Notes: a model not told the origin generated them from the sequence alone. Shown: positions 1 to 8,155, numbered from the stretch's first letter. The stretch: 10,022 nt of DNA from Gammaproteobacteria bacterium UBA5338 (GCA_002408105.1 DHQM01000090.1:20455-30476), one strand, 5' to 3'. Numbers and translations are program-made.

Positions 1-359
1 ACGTGGCCGCCCAGGGGCCTGTATACCAGCTGATTTTGGTCGCCAGCATGGTCAGTTTTCTGGGTTATTTCTGGCGCCGGGGGCGCACCCTCGGCATGCA
101 GGCCTGGCGCTTGCGTCTGGTCAACCTGTCCGGCGGTCCGGTCACCTGGAAGCAGGTGCTGATTCGGTTCGGTGGCGCTGTTGTTGGTGCGCTGTGCCTC
201 GGCATCGGCTACCTGAGCATGCTGTGGCACCCTGAACGGCGGTGCTGGCATGACCGCTGGTCCCACACCGCTGTGGTGCTTTTGCCAAAGCCAGAGCGGG
301 GGCGCAACAAGCGGTCAATGCACACGTCGAAGCAGCAGAACGGCGATTCCAGCGCCTAG
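1..359 (+). CDS. RDD-family integral membrane protein, C-terminal part
   Basis: This is the 3' end of a gene that begins upstream of the window. The frame is open from the left edge (codon phase starting at base 3), and the GTG at base 3 is very unlikely to be the true start because RDD proteins begin with an Arg-Arg...Asp-containing first helix that is missing here. About 118 residues are visible. They include a hydrophobic helix, the characteristic RDD-family stretch with F-W-x-R-x-G-R-T-L-G-M followed by W-x-L-R-L-V, a second hydrophobic helix (residues about 55-75) and the closing W-H-D-R-W-S-H-T-A-V-V motif. A basic hydrophilic tail rich in Lys, Arg and Ser ends the protein. RDD proteins are small inner-membrane proteins of mostly unknown function, some linked to ion transport. 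The gene is convergent with lptG and overlaps its 3' end by 45 bp. Family assignment is fairly sure; function is not. Confidence 0.8.
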   Translation, partial: VAAQGPVYQLILVASMVSFLGYFWRRGRTLGMQAWRLRLVNLSGGPVTWKQVLIRFGGAVVGALCLGIGYLSMLWHPERRCWHDRWSHTAVVLLPKPERGRNKRSMHTSKQQNGDSSA

Positions 360-1376
360 CGCCAGTGGCAGCGCAGCACCGAACCAGGGTGCGAAGCCGT
401 AGACCAGGCTGGCCGATCCCAGCAGGTTTTGGGAGAAAAAAAACCCGACCCCCGTCAATGCCCCGCTGAGCACCCGCGCGCTGGTTGGCATTGCCCGCAG
501 CGGGCCAAACACGAAGGATGCACCGAGCAGGACCAATACCCCGATCGCGAGGGGCTGCATCCGTTTGCGCCAGAGGGCCAGCCTGTACCGGTCTGCGTTC
601 AGTTGTTGGCCGCGCAGGTAGGTGATGTAGGTGCGCAGGTCCCGGGAAGCGAGGCGCTCGGGCTTGATTGCAAGCACCCGCAGCAGTTTCGGGGTTAAGG
701 CTGAGCGCCAGTGGCCTTCGCTCGGACCCGTGGCCGTTGTGCCTGATTCAGCGAAGCGGGTAACGCGCCGCTCGTGCAGGGTCCAGCCTGCTGGACCGTG
801 TTGCGCGCGCGCGGCAAAGGTAGCGGTTTGGAGTTGTCGCTGTTCGTCGAACACAAAGCGGGAAAAACCGATGACCTCGCCAGTCGCCGAAACACCGTTG
901 ATGTGGACGAACCCATCGTTCTGCTTCACCCAGACCCCTTGGCGCAGCACAGAGCGCATGGCGCCACCCTGTGAAAGCACACGGGTGGTCTCGGCCCGTT
1001 GTTCGGCCAGGGGCGCCAGCCACTCCCCAAGCAAAAGGCCAACGGCCACGAAGCCCGCCGCCGGCAGCAAGGCCGAGCCACACAGGCGCCAGGGCGACCA
1101 GCCGGCGCTGCGCATGGTGACCAATTCGTTGTGTTCGGCGCAGCCACCAAGCCCGATCAGGGTACCGATCAGGATGCAGAACGGCAGCACCTCGTAGAGC
1201 CGTCGCGGCAGGGTGGTGCCCACGTACTGCAGCGCTTGGAACAGGCCATAGCCCGCGTCGAGGTCGTCCAGTTCGGCAATGAGCGCAAAGCTGAAATCGA
1301 GCCCACCGATCACCGCGATCACTGCCAGCGTCGCCTTCACCAACGCGCGAAATAGGTACCAATCGAACAGGGTCAT
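315..1376 (-). CDS. lptG: LPS export ABC transporter permease LptG
   Basis: LptG pairs with LptF as the transmembrane part of LptB2FG, which pulls lipopolysaccharide from the outer leaflet of the inner membrane and feeds it to the LptA bridge. The protein has 353 residues, close to the usual 355-360. It has the expected architecture: N-terminal amphipathic start (M-T-L-F-D-W-Y-L-F), three N-terminal helices, a periplasmic beta-jellyroll (residues about 130-260), and three C-terminal helices including P-L-A-x-x-V-L-V-L-L-G-A-S-F-V-F-G-P-L-R and the final Y-G-F-A-P-W-F-G-A-A-L-P helix. I chose the ATG at 1376 rather than an upstream in-frame codon at 1448. It matches the family start, has GAGGGG six bases ahead, and its ATGA overlaps the lptF stop, implying translational coupling. 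The 3' end overlaps the convergent RDD gene. Confidence 0.95.
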   Translation of the reverse strand: MTLFDWYLFRALVKATLAVIAVIGGLDFSFALIAELDDLDAGYGLFQALQYVGTTLPRRLYEVLPFCILIGTLIGLGGCAEHNELVTMRSAGWSPWRLCGSALLPAAGFVAVGLLLGEWLAPLAEQRAETTRVLSQGGAMRSVLRQGVWVKQNDGFVHINGVSATGEVIGFSRFVFDEQRQLQTATFAARAQHGPAGWTLHERRVTRFAESGTTATGPSEGHWRSALTPKLLRVLAIKPERLASRDLRTYITYLRGQQLNADRYRLALWRKRMQPLAIGVLVLLGASFVFGPLRAMPTSARVLSGALTGVGFFFSQNLLGSASLVYGFAPWFGAALPLALGAGIAVLLLRRVH

Positions 1377-2485
1377 GTGGCGCCCCTCAAGCGTTGGGGG
1401 CGGTTCAACCAGAGTGCCAGTGCCAGAAAAGGCACATGCACCAGCCAAATCGCTGTGGCGCCGCCACCAGCGTCAAAGGCGCGGTCGCGCATGGCCGACA
1501 GCAACGTGAGGTACACGAGATACAGCGCCATGCCTGGCAAAAAGCGGGCAAATTGCCCCTGCCGCGGCCCCACCCGCGCGAGCGCAAAACCAAGGAGCGC
1601 AACCAAAGGCACCATCAGCGGCAGCGACAGACGCCAAGCGAGAATTGCAGCGCCGAGCGGGTCGCCAGGCTGCAGCAAGCTCGCGGTTGAACGGGTTGCA
1701 CTCGAGTCGATGCGGTAATCGGTTGGTTGTGGCGGCAAGCGCAGGCCCAACGCCGCGAACTCGGTGACGAGATACGCGGCCGAGCCCGGCGTGCCTTCAT
1801 ACAGGTTGCCATCCAGGAGCTCAAGGTACTGGGGCAGCTGTCCGTCCTGGCTTCGCACCTGCCCGCGGGCGGCATAGAGGATTTGCAACGGCTCTGGCGA
1901 GGCATCATTGCTGGGCCCGTTTGGGGTGCGTGCAACGAACAGTTCGGTAAACTGGCCGTTCGGTGCCGCTTGCTGCACATAGAGTGTGAGGCCAGTGCTG
2001 CGGTCGCGTTCGAACCGGCCGGGGGTCAATGCTTGCAGCGGGCCGACATCGATTTGCCGGCTGAGCTGCGCCTGCGCTTGGCGCATGCCCCAGGGGTTGG
2101 CCCACAGGGTGCTGACGCCGACCAACACGGCGAGCACCAGAGCGCAGAGCATGACGTAGCCCAGGATGCGTGTGGGTGAGACGCCACATGCATAGAGGAC
2201 AGTGACTTCCTGGTTCGCGTACATCCTTCCAAGGGTCAACAGCACCCCCAGAAACAGGCCCAGCGGGAGGATCAGCTCGATCATGCCGGGAATGCGCAGT
2301 GCCAGAAGCGTGAGCACCAGGTCGGCTGGGAGTCGACCGGCTGCTGCGTCTTCGAGAAAGCGGCCGAATCTGGAGCTCAGCACAACGAGCATCAACACCA
2401 GGCTGATGCCAGCGGTGGCGGCGAGGATTTGTCGGAGGCTGTAACGCAACAGGACCAAAGGGCTGCCCGCATTTAAGTCAAACAC
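1373..2485 (-). CDS. lptF: LPS export ABC transporter permease LptF
   Basis: LptF is the partner permease of LptG in LptB2FG. Family features are clear: the first helix after L-L-R-Y-S-L-R-Q, the R-I-P-G-M-I-E-L-I-L-P-L-G-L-F-L-G-V-L-L-T-L-G-R-M-Y segment with the coupling-helix region N-Q-E-V-T-V-L-Y-A-C-G-V-S that contacts the LptB ATPase, a periplasmic beta-jellyroll in the middle, and three C-terminal helices ending in a short basic tail. The start is uncertain because there is no ATG at the right place. GTG at 2485 gives 370 residues and GTG at 2494 gives 373. TTG at 2458 gives 361 and aligns exactly with the family N-terminus (M-V-L-L-R-Y). None has a good Shine-Dalgarno. The reading frame stays open upstream to 2716, but that extension lies antisense to the pepA start region and looks non-coding. 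It is the first gene of the lptF-lptG operon, divergent from pepA as in many gammaproteobacteria. Confidence 0.93.
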   Translation of the reverse strand: MFDLNAGSPLVLLRYSLRQILAATAGISLVLMLVVLSSRFGRFLEDAAAGRLPADLVLTLLALRIPGMIELILPLGLFLGVLLTLGRMYANQEVTVLYACGVSPTRILGYVMLCALVLAVLVGVSTLWANPWGMRQAQAQLSRQIDVGPLQALTPGRFERDRSTGLTLYVQQAAPNGQFTELFVARTPNGPSNDASPEPLQILYAARGQVRSQDGQLPQYLELLDGNLYEGTPGSAAYLVTEFAALGLRLPPQPTDYRIDSSATRSTASLLQPGDPLGAAILAWRLSLPLMVPLVALLGFALARVGPRQGQFARFLPGMALYLVYLTLLSAMRDRAFDAGGGATAIWLVHVPFLALALWLNRPQRLRGAT

Positions 2486-2625
2486 AATCGCCACACGGCG
2501 GTCAGCGGGCCAGTCTACTATGCTGGCGGCTTGTTGCGTTGGGGGGTGGTTGATTAGGATGGCCAGTGAACAAACCGGTGCACGGTCAACTGACCCTGCT
2601 CCATCGCAAACAGCAAGGAGTCGAG
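2486..2625. promoter_or_regulatory. Divergent lptF / pepA intergenic region
   Basis: This roughly 140-bp stretch separates the two divergent operons and must hold the promoters of both, inferred from gene orientation. Only weak boxes are visible. On the plus strand, TACTAT at 2516-2521 has no matching -35, and TTGTTG (2531-2536) with an 18-bp spacer to TAGGAT (2555-2560) is a poor candidate. On the minus strand, CATAGT (2522-2517) and TAGACT (2517-2512) are 4/6 matches to a -10 box, also without a good -35. A run of six G bases occurs at 2541-2546. No operator or palindrome stands out. Confidence 0.45.
2615..2620 (+). promoter_or_regulatory. Shine-Dalgarno of pepA
   Basis: AAGGAG lies five bases before the ATG at 2626. 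It decides between that start and the in-frame GTG at 2566, which would add 20 residues unlike the family N-terminus and has no such site. Confidence 0.85.
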
Positions 2626-4131
2626 ATGGACTACGCATTCGCGAGTGCGGGAGCGGAAAGCCGCAGAGCGGGTTGTTTGGTATTGCTGCTGGGAAAGGAC
2701 CTGACGGCGCCGGCACTGCTTTCCAAGCTGCCCGCGGCAGCGCGCACCCATGTTGAGTCGGTACTCAAGCAGGGGGACCTGAGCAGTGCGGCGGGGCAGC
2801 ATCTGTTGTTGCCCAAAGTGCCAGAACTTGCCGCCGAGCGGTTGCTGTTGGTGGCCCTGGGGCAAGAAGCCACGCTCAAACCCCATGAGTTCATCAAGGT
2901 CGTGCAAGCGGTGGCGCGGGCTGTTCTGGGTACCCAAAGCAAGGATGTGCTCTGGTCCCTGGACGGCCTCGATGTCGAGGGTCAGGACCACGCATGGGTA
3001 TTGCGGCAGGTGGTGCTCGAATTCGAGGCGGCCCGCTATAAGTACTCGGCCACCAAGGGCGGGGACAAGGCCAGCAACAACGCGAACGCAGCCAAGCTCG
3101 CAAAGGTGCGCTTCCAGCGCACTGGGCGCAAGCGCAATGACCAGAGTGACCGCCTCATCAAGCAAGCGCTCGGGATCGCTCAAGGGGTCGCGACTGCTCG
3201 CGAGTTGGGCAATCTTCCGGCCAACGTATGCACTCCAGTGTACCTGGCTTCACAGGCCCGCTCGATCGCCCGCGGTTGCGCGAAACTCAGTGTCAAGGTC
3301 CTCGAGGAAAAACAACTGCGCGAACTGAAGATGGGCGCGTTTTTGTCGGTGGCAGCGGGCAGCGTCCAGCCGCCTCGATTGATCATCATGGAGTACCGCG
3401 GTGCGGCCAAGTCAGTCGCGCCTCACGTGCTGGTCGGCAAGGGCATCACCTTCGATACCGGCGGCATCAGCATCAAGCCTGCCGCCGCAATGGACGAAAT
3501 GAAGTTCGACATGTGCGGTGCGGCCAGTGTATTGGGCACCATGCACGCGCTGGCTGAACTGCAGCCCAAGGTGAATGTTGTGGGCCTGGTGGCTGCAGCC
3601 GAAAACATGCCCAGCGGTACGGCAACGAAGCCGGGTGACGTGGTGACCAGCATGTCGGGCCAGACCATCGAAGTGCTCAATACCGATGCGGAAGGCCGGC
3701 TCGTCCTTTGTGATGCGCTGACCTACGCTGAACGCTATAAGCCCCAAAGCGTCGTCGACATTGCCACCTTGACCGGGGCCTGTGTGGTGGCTCTGGGGCA
3801 CCATGCGCATGGCCTGTTCAGCAACCAGCCGGAGCTGCAGGCTGCCTTGGAGGCGAGTGGTGCCACCTGTCACGACCGCGCCTGGCCCATGCCACTGTGG
3901 CCGGAGTACCAACCAGCGCTTGACTCCAACTTCGCAGACATCGCCAACGTGGGTGGCCGCTATGGCGGGGCAATCACTGCGGCCTGTTTCCTGTCGCGGT
4001 TCACCCAAGCATACGCCTGGGCGCACCTCGACATCGCCGGTACGGCCTGGATCAGTGGTGGGAAGGAAAAAGGCGCCACCGGGCGTCCGGTCCCGCTGCT
4101 GACCCAGTACCTGCTGAATCAGGAGGCGTAG
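2626..4131 (+). CDS. pepA: Leucyl aminopeptidase (M17 family)
   Basis: PepA is a cytosolic, hexameric, two-metal exopeptidase that removes N-terminal residues from peptides. In some enterics the same protein also binds DNA, in pyrimidine control and plasmid recombination; that role cannot be judged here. The product has 501 residues, matching the usual length of about 500. The N-terminal macrodomain-like part covers roughly residues 1-170 and the catalytic M17 domain about 180-501. All expected metal ligands and catalytic residues are present at family spacing: K272 and D277 (in G-K-G-I-T-F-D-T-G-G), K284, D295 (in M-K-F-D-M-C-G), then D354, E356 and R358 in the N-T-D-A-E-G-R-L signature. The ATG is preceded by AAGGAG at five bases. 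holC follows 11 bp after the stop, so the two are probably co-transcribed. Confidence 0.97.
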   Translation: MDYAFASAGAESRRAGCLVLLLGKDLTAPALLSKLPAAARTHVESVLKQGDLSSAAGQHLLLPKVPELAAERLLLVALGQEATLKPHEFIKVVQAVARAVLGTQSKDVLWSLDGLDVEGQDHAWVLRQVVLEFEAARYKYSATKGGDKASNNANAAKLAKVRFQRTGRKRNDQSDRLIKQALGIAQGVATARELGNLPANVCTPVYLASQARSIARGCAKLSVKVLEEKQLRELKMGAFLSVAAGSVQPPRLIIMEYRGAAKSVAPHVLVGKGITFDTGGISIKPAAAMDEMKFDMCGAASVLGTMHALAELQPKVNVVGLVAAAENMPSGTATKPGDVVTSMSGQTIEVLNTDAEGRLVLCDALTYAERYKPQSVVDIATLTGACVVALGHHAHGLFSNQPELQAALEASGATCHDRAWPMPLWPEYQPALDSNFADIANVGGRYGGAITAACFLSRFTQAYAWAHLDIAGTAWISGGKEKGATGRPVPLLTQYLLNQEA

Positions 4132-4142
4132 GTCGTCGGTTG

Positions 4143-4589
4143 ATGGCAAGGACCAGGGTTGACTTCTACTTGCTCGACACGCCGGGCGAATCACCGGCCC
4201 TGATGACGGCCTGCCGGCTGGCTGAGAAAGCGATTCAGCGCCAGCAGCATGTGTTCGTGCGCGTGACCGACGCTCGCCAACTCAGAGATATGGGCGCGGC
4301 CCTTTGGGGATTTCGCGCCGACGCCTTCCTGCCCCATGGGCTCGTGGGCGCGGAGGGTGCCCCGATCGAGCCGGTGTGGCTCGGCGTCGAGGTGCCCGCC
4401 GATGAACGCTTGCCACCGGTGATGATTAACCTCGATTGGAGCCGTCCAAGTCCGTGGGAGCGGTTCGGCCGGGTGCTGGAAATCGTCCCTGCCGAGCCCG
4501 CACTGCGGGCTGGCATGCGGGTCCGATTTCGCGAGTACCGCAAGGCAGGGATCGAACCCAATACCCACGAGCTGGCGCCACGGCAGTGA
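4143..4589 (+). CDS. holC: DNA polymerase III chi subunit HolC
   Basis: Chi, with psi, links the clamp loader of the replicative polymerase to single-strand binding protein by contacting the SSB C-terminal tail. The product has 148 residues, the normal size. It shows the family pattern: early F-Y-L-L (residues 8-11), L-W-G-F (54-57), the F-L-P-H-G signature (62-66), M-I-N-L (94-97), R-F-G-R with V-L-E-I-V (107-115), and the C-terminal Y-R-K-A-G-x-x-P-x-x-H. I chose ATG 4143 over the TTG immediately before it. The nearest strong Shine-Dalgarno-like motif, AGGAGG (4121-4126), lies inside the pepA end and is too far for normal spacing, so translation may depend on termination of pepA. The order pepA-holC-valS is a conserved gammaproteobacterial arrangement that supports the call. 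Confidence 0.93.
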   Translation: MARTRVDFYLLDTPGESPALMTACRLAEKAIQRQQHVFVRVTDARQLRDMGAALWGFRADAFLPHGLVGAEGAPIEPVWLGVEVPADERLPPVMINLDWSRPSPWERFGRVLEIVPAEPALRAGMRVRFREYRKAGIEPNTHELAPRQ

Positions 4590-4607
4590 CCTTGGGGTGG
4601 GTGGCGC

Positions 4608-4628
4608 CGCGGCCTTCACAGGGCCGCG
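4608..4628 (+). other. GC-rich hairpin between holC and valS
   Basis: CGCGGCC (4608-4614) pairs perfectly with GGCCGCG (4622-4628) around a seven-base loop. No T-run follows directly; the nearest T-tract, at 4651-4655, is more than 20 bases away. A normal intrinsic terminator is therefore not supported, although it could slow polymerase after holC. The loop holds the -35 box of the valS promoter, so on DNA the repeat spans that element. Confidence 0.4.
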
Positions 4629-4643
4629 CAGGCTCCGTAGAAT
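4615..4643 (+). promoter_or_regulatory. Sigma70-type promoter for valS
   Basis: TTCACA (4615-4620, 5/6 to TTGACA) and TAGAAT (4638-4643, 5/6 to TATAAT) are separated by exactly 17 bp. A start of transcription near 4650 would give a 5' leader of about 57 bases before the valS ATG. This is the best promoter in the window. It suggests valS is transcribed independently of, or in addition to, read-through from pepA-holC. A small hairpin, CGAGA (4660-4664) with TCTCG (4670-4674), lies in the leader. Confidence 0.7.
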
Positions 4644-4706
4644 TTCCGCCTTTTTGCCGCGAGATTTCTTCTCGAATCCCTTCCTACATCAGGGGTGCGC
4701 CGCGCG

Positions 4707-7520
4707 ATGGACAAAACCTACCAACCTGAATCGATCGAAGAGCGCTGGTACGCCACCTGGGAGGAGCAAGGCCATTTTGCGCCTCGGGGTGACGGCCAGC
4801 CGTTCTCTATTGCGATCCCGCCGCCGAATGTGACCGGCAGCTTGCACATGGGGCACGCGTTTCAGGACACCATCATGGATGCACTGGTCCGCTACCACCG
4901 GATGCGTGGCGACCGCACGCTTTGGCAGGTCGGCACCGACCACGCCGGGATCGCCACCCAAATGGTGGTTGAACGCCAATTGGCAATGGAAGGGGTCAAT
5001 CGGCATGAATTGGGACGAGAGGCCTTTATCGACCGCGTTTGGCACTGGAAGGGCGAGTCTGGGGGTACGATCACCCGCCAACTGCGGCGCATCGGCGCCT
5101 CAGTCGACTGGTCCCGCGAGCGGTTCACGATGGACGAGGGCCTGTCCCAAGCCGTGATTGAGGTCTTTGTCCGGCTGTACGACGAAGGGCTCATCTACCG
5201 CGGCAAGCGCTTGGTCAACTGGGACCCGGTGCTGCACACTGCGATCTCGGACCTTGAGGTGGTGTCCGAAGAAGAGAACGGCTCGTTGTGGCATTTCCGG
5301 TACCCTTTGGCTTCCGGCTCCGGTCACCTCGTGGTTGCCACCACCCGACCGGAAACCCTGTTGGGCGATGCGGCCGTCGCCGTGCACCCGGACGACCCGC
5401 GGTACCGCGATCTGGTCGGGCAGTCCCTGGTGCTGCCCCTCACAGGGCGCACCATACCTGTCATCGCCGACGCTTATGTCGACCCGGAATTTGGTTCGGG
5501 CTGCGTCAAAATCACTCCGGCGCACGACTTCAATGACTACGATGTCTGGCGCCGCCACCAGTCGCACCCCATGATCAGTGCGCTGCCGAATGGTGGCCTG
5601 CTGAACGTCTTTACAGCGTCGGCGGCGCTCAATGACGAGGCCCCCGAGCCGTACCGTGGCCTCGACCGGTTTGTGGCCCGCAAACAGATCGTGGCCGACC
5701 TGGATGCCCTGGGTTTGGTTGAGAAAATCGAACCGCATCGCCTCAAGGTTCCCCGTGGAGACCGTTCACAGGCGGTGGTGGAACCCTTTCTGACCGACCA
5801 GTGGTACGTCAAGGTGGAATCGCTCGCGGGGCCTGCCATCGAGGCGGTCGAATCCGGCGCCATCCAGTTTGTGCCCAAGACCTGGGAAAATACCTATTTC
5901 GCGTGGATGCGCGATCTGCAGGACTGGTGTATTTCTCGCCAATTGTGGTGGGGCCACCAGATCCCGGCCTGGTATGACGCCGAGGGCGTGGTCTATGTCG
6001 GGCGTGATGAAGCCGAAGTGCGAGCGCGTCACGGTCTTGGGCCGGATGTGCCGCTGAGTCGGGACGAGGACGTACTCGACACCTGGTTTTCATCGGCGCT
6101 TTGGACGTTCTCGACCCTTGGTTGGCCGGAGGACACCGAAGAGTTGCGGACCTTTCATCCGACCAGCGTCCTGGTCACCGGATTCGACATTATTTTCTTC
6201 TGGGTCGCGCGCATGATCATGATGACCCTGAAGTTTCGCGGTGAGGTGCCCTTCAACAGGGTGTACGTTCATGGCCTGGTGCGCGACAGCGAAGGGCAGA
6301 AAATGTCCAAGTCGAAGGGCAATGTCCTTGACCCGATCGACTTGATTGACGGCATCGATGCGGCGGAGTTGGTCGCCAAGCGCACCCATGGGCTGATGCA
6401 ACCGCAAATGCGCCAGCGGGTCGAGAAGGCCACCCGCAAGGAGTATCCCGAGGGCATTCCCGCCTTTGGGACCGATGCGCTGAGATTCACGTTCTGCTCG
6501 CTGGCGACCACTGGGCGCGACATCCGGTTCGACCTGGCGAGAATCGAAGGCTACCGGAATTTTTGCAACAAGCTCTGGAATGCCGCGCGCTTCGTGTTGA
6601 TGCACTGCGATGGCAACCCCTGCGAGCCGGTGGCGCGCAGTCAGCTTGGGGTGGCTGACCGCTGGATCATTTCCCGGCTGCAACAGGTGGAAGCAGCGGT
6701 CGAGCGCGGCTTCAGCGAGTATCGATTCGATTTGGTCGCGCGCGCCATTTATGACTTCACCTGGAACGAGTACTGTGATTGGTACCTAGAGTTCGCCAAG
6801 TCTGCCCTCCATGGGGGCGACGCGGGTGCCGCTCAGGCGGCGCGTTCCACCGGGGCGAGGGTGCTGGAGGCGCTTTTGCGACTGGCGCATCCGCTGATGC
6901 CGTTCATCACCGAAGAAATTTGGCAGCGGGTGGCCCCGTTGGTCGGCGCTGCGGGGGACAGCATCATGCTGGCGCCCTACCCAACGCCAGACTCGACAAA
7001 GCACGACGAGGGGGCGGAAGACACCGTGACCTGGCTGCGCTCCGCCATCGTCGCGGTTCGCAACATTCGGGGTGAAATGAACATTTCGCCGGCCCGCCCA
7101 GTGCCATTGGTGTTGCGCGGTGGGTCTGCTCTGGACCGCGATCGCCTCGATGCCCACGCAGCGGTGTTCATGCAGCTTGCGCGGGTTCAATCCCTGCATT
7201 GGCTGGAGGCCGGAGAGCCGCCGCCGGAGTCGGCCACCCAGTGGCTGAATGGGCTGGAGCTGATGGTTCCGATGGCCGGCCTGATCGACGCTGAAGCAGA
7301 GCGTGCGCGCCTGAACAAGGAACTGCTCAAAACGAGCAAGGACTTGGCGGGTGTCGAAGGCAAGCTCGGCAACCCGAAGTTCGTCGAACGCGCCCCTCAG
7401 GAGGTCGTGGAACGCGAGCGGGAGCGTAGGAATGAACTGCAGCTGCTGGAAGAAAAGCTGCGCGCCCAAATCGCTCGAGTCGACCGCTTGGCCTCGGCCG
7501 GGCAACGACCGCCTGGGTGA
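4707..7520 (+). CDS. valS: Valine--tRNA ligase (valyl-tRNA synthetase)
   Basis: ValS is the class I synthetase that charges tRNA-Val in the cytosol and hydrolyses mischarged Thr-tRNA. The product has 937 residues, in the normal range for proteobacterial ValS. Visible parts in order: the ATP-binding HIGH motif as H-M-G-H (residues 47-50) after P-P-N-V-T-G-S-L; the CP1 editing domain with [11 protein letters not shown] (from 211) and T-P-A-H-D-F-N-D-Y (from 270); the KMSKS loop (532-536) in [22 protein letters not shown]; the anticodon-binding domain; and a C-terminal Arg/Glu-rich coiled coil (about 860-930), the usual ValS tRNA-binding arm. ATG 4707 is preferred to GTG 4695, which overlaps the only Shine-Dalgarno-like AGGGG. 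No T-box is seen. Confidence 0.98.
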   Translation: MDKTYQPESIEERWYATWEEQGHFAPRGDGQPFSIAIPPPNVTGSLHMGHAFQDTIMDALVRYHRMRGDRTLWQVGTDHAGIATQMVVERQLAMEGVNRHELGREAFIDRVWHWKGESGGTITRQLRRIGASVDWSRERFTMDEGLSQAVIEVFVRLYDEGLIYRGKRLVNWDPVLHTAISDLEVVSEEENGSLWHFRYPLASGSGHLVVATTRPETLLGDAAVAVHPDDPRYRDLVGQSLVLPLTGRTIPVIADAYVDPEFGSGCVKITPAHDFNDYDVWRRHQSHPMISALPNGGLLNVFTASAALNDEAPEPYRGLDRFVARKQIVADLDALGLVEKIEPHRLKVPRGDRSQAVVEPFLTDQWYVKVESLAGPAIEAVESGAIQFVPKTWENTYFAWMRDLQDWCISRQLWWGHQIPAWYDAEGVVYVGRDEAEVRARHGLGPDVPLSRDEDVLDTWFSSALWTFSTLGWPEDTEELRTFHPTSVLVTGFDIIFFWVARMIMMTLKFRGEVPFNRVYVHGLVRDSEGQKMSKSKGNVLDPIDLIDGIDAAELVAKRTHGLMQPQMRQRVEKATRKEYPEGIPAFGTDALRFTFCSLATTGRDIRFDLARIEGYRNFCNKLWNAARFVLMHCDGNPCEPVARSQLGVADRWIISRLQQVEAAVERGFSEYRFDLVARAIYDFTWNEYCDWYLEFAKSALHGGDAGAAQAARSTGARVLEALLRLAHPLMPFITEEIWQRVAPLVGAAGDSIMLAPYPTPDSTKHDEGAEDTVTWLRSAIVAVRNIRGEMNISPARPVPLVLRGGSALDRDRLDAHAAVFMQLARVQSLHWLEAGEPPPESATQWLNGLELMVPMAGLIDAEAERARLNKELLKTSKDLAGVEGKLGNPKFVERAPQEVVERERERRNELQLLEEKLRAQIARVDRLASAGQRPPG

Positions 7521-7701
7521 GATGCTTTCCGGCACCCTGGGCTTTCAATAGAATGAAGGGCATAACAACGACACAACACCGCGCCCTGGATTCACTCCGA
7601 CTGGTCAGATACTGCATGGATCTCGCGTGCTTGATCGCCCCAGTGGCTGCGCGGGACCATTACAGCTGCTTTGGTTTTGTTTGCAAGAAAAGAGAGGTTA
7701 C
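7521..7701 (+). promoter_or_regulatory. Intergenic region and probable long leader of the cold-shock-domain gene
   Basis: This 181-bp gap contains no recognisable gene and no clear terminator for valS. TAGAAT at 7549-7554 is a 5/6 match to a -10 box and is the same hexamer used ahead of valS. The only -35 at 17-bp spacing is the poor TTTCCG (7526-7531). If used, the mRNA would start near 7561 and carry a leader of about 140 bases. A purine-rich AGAGAGG (7691-7697) lies four bases before the ATG at 7702 and acts as its ribosome binding site. I did not find a convincing copy of the enteric cold box. Confidence 0.4.
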
Positions 7702-8139
7702 ATGAGTTCGAATGGTTTGCTGCGGGTGTTGGTTGTAAGTCTCGTCATTGCACTGCTGCTGGGTGCAGCGGCCCATTTCATTGCCCTGCAGGTGCCGCGC
7801 TTTGAGTTGCCCCTGTGGCTCGGCAGCTGCATTGCCGCCGGTTTGTTGGGCGGCTTTTTTGGGTGGCGCCTAGCGCGTCCAGAGCCTTTGAACCCGCGCC
7901 CTCGGCGGAGTTTTCTGGGTGGACAAGACCGCGAGCAGGGCACGGTCAAGTGGTTCAACAGCACCAAGGGGTTTGGGTTCATCACCCGGGACAGCGGGGA
8001 TGATGTGTTTGTCCACTTCCGCGCGATCCGCGGAGAAGGGCACCGTGTCTTGCGCGATGCCCAACGCGTGGAGTTCGCCGTGACTGAAGGGCGCAAGGGC
8101 CTGCAGGCGGTGGATGTAGAGGTGATTGCCGGAGAGTGA
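7702..8139 (+). CDS. Two-helix membrane protein with C-terminal cold-shock domain
   Basis: A 145-residue protein with two parts. Residues about 6-28 and 36-58 are hydrophobic helices joined by a short turn; the second carries a G-L-L-G-G-F-F-G-W pattern. A basic Pro/Arg linker (59-70) follows, then a complete cold-shock OB-fold at 79-142. The nucleic-acid-binding motifs are intact: K83-W84-F85, RNP1 K-G-F-G-F-I (89-94) and RNP2 V-F-V-H-F (102-106). By the positive-inside rule, the basic linker should put the cold-shock domain in the cytoplasm, so the protein would be a membrane-anchored RNA or single-stranded DNA binder. Free cold-shock proteins are about 70 residues, so the first half is an addition. 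The ATG at 7702 has AGAGAGG ahead of it; an in-frame codon at 7627 would add residues without a clear site. Cellular role is unknown; the domain calls are firm. Confidence 0.88.
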   Translation: MSSNGLLRVLVVSLVIALLLGAAAHFIALQVPRFELPLWLGSCIAAGLLGGFFGWRLARPEPLNPRPRRSFLGGQDREQGTVKWFNSTKGFGFITRDSGDDVFVHFRAIRGEGHRVLRDAQRVEFAVTEGRKGLQAVDVEVIAGE

Positions 8140-8155
8140 GGCGTTGGGGCCTCAC
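8136..8155 (+). other. Hairpin over the stop codon of the cold-shock-domain gene
   Basis: GTGAGGC (8136-8142, containing the TGA stop) pairs perfectly with GCCTCAC (8149-8155) around a six-base loop. No U-tract follows, so it is not a standard intrinsic terminator. It could stabilise the 3' end of the mRNA or act as a weak or factor-assisted terminator. Confidence 0.4.

Noticed and set aside
2495..2716. Upstream extension of lptF to an ATG at 2716
   Set aside because: The added residues are Pro/Ser/Arg-rich, lack the hydrophobic family N-terminus and would overlap the pepA start on the other strand.
3412..4194. Long minus-strand frame of 260 residues opposite pepA and holC
   Set aside because: It is antisense to catalytic codons of pepA, has no recognisable family features, and fits the chance open frames common in GC-rich DNA.
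4590..4706. Intrinsic terminator after holC
   Set aside because: The 4608-4628 stem is good, but no U-tract follows within normal distance and a strong promoter overlaps it.
6786..7535. Minus-strand frame of 249 residues opposite the valS 3' end
   Set aside because: It has a shadow composition opposite a certain gene, with no domain motif or ribosome binding site.
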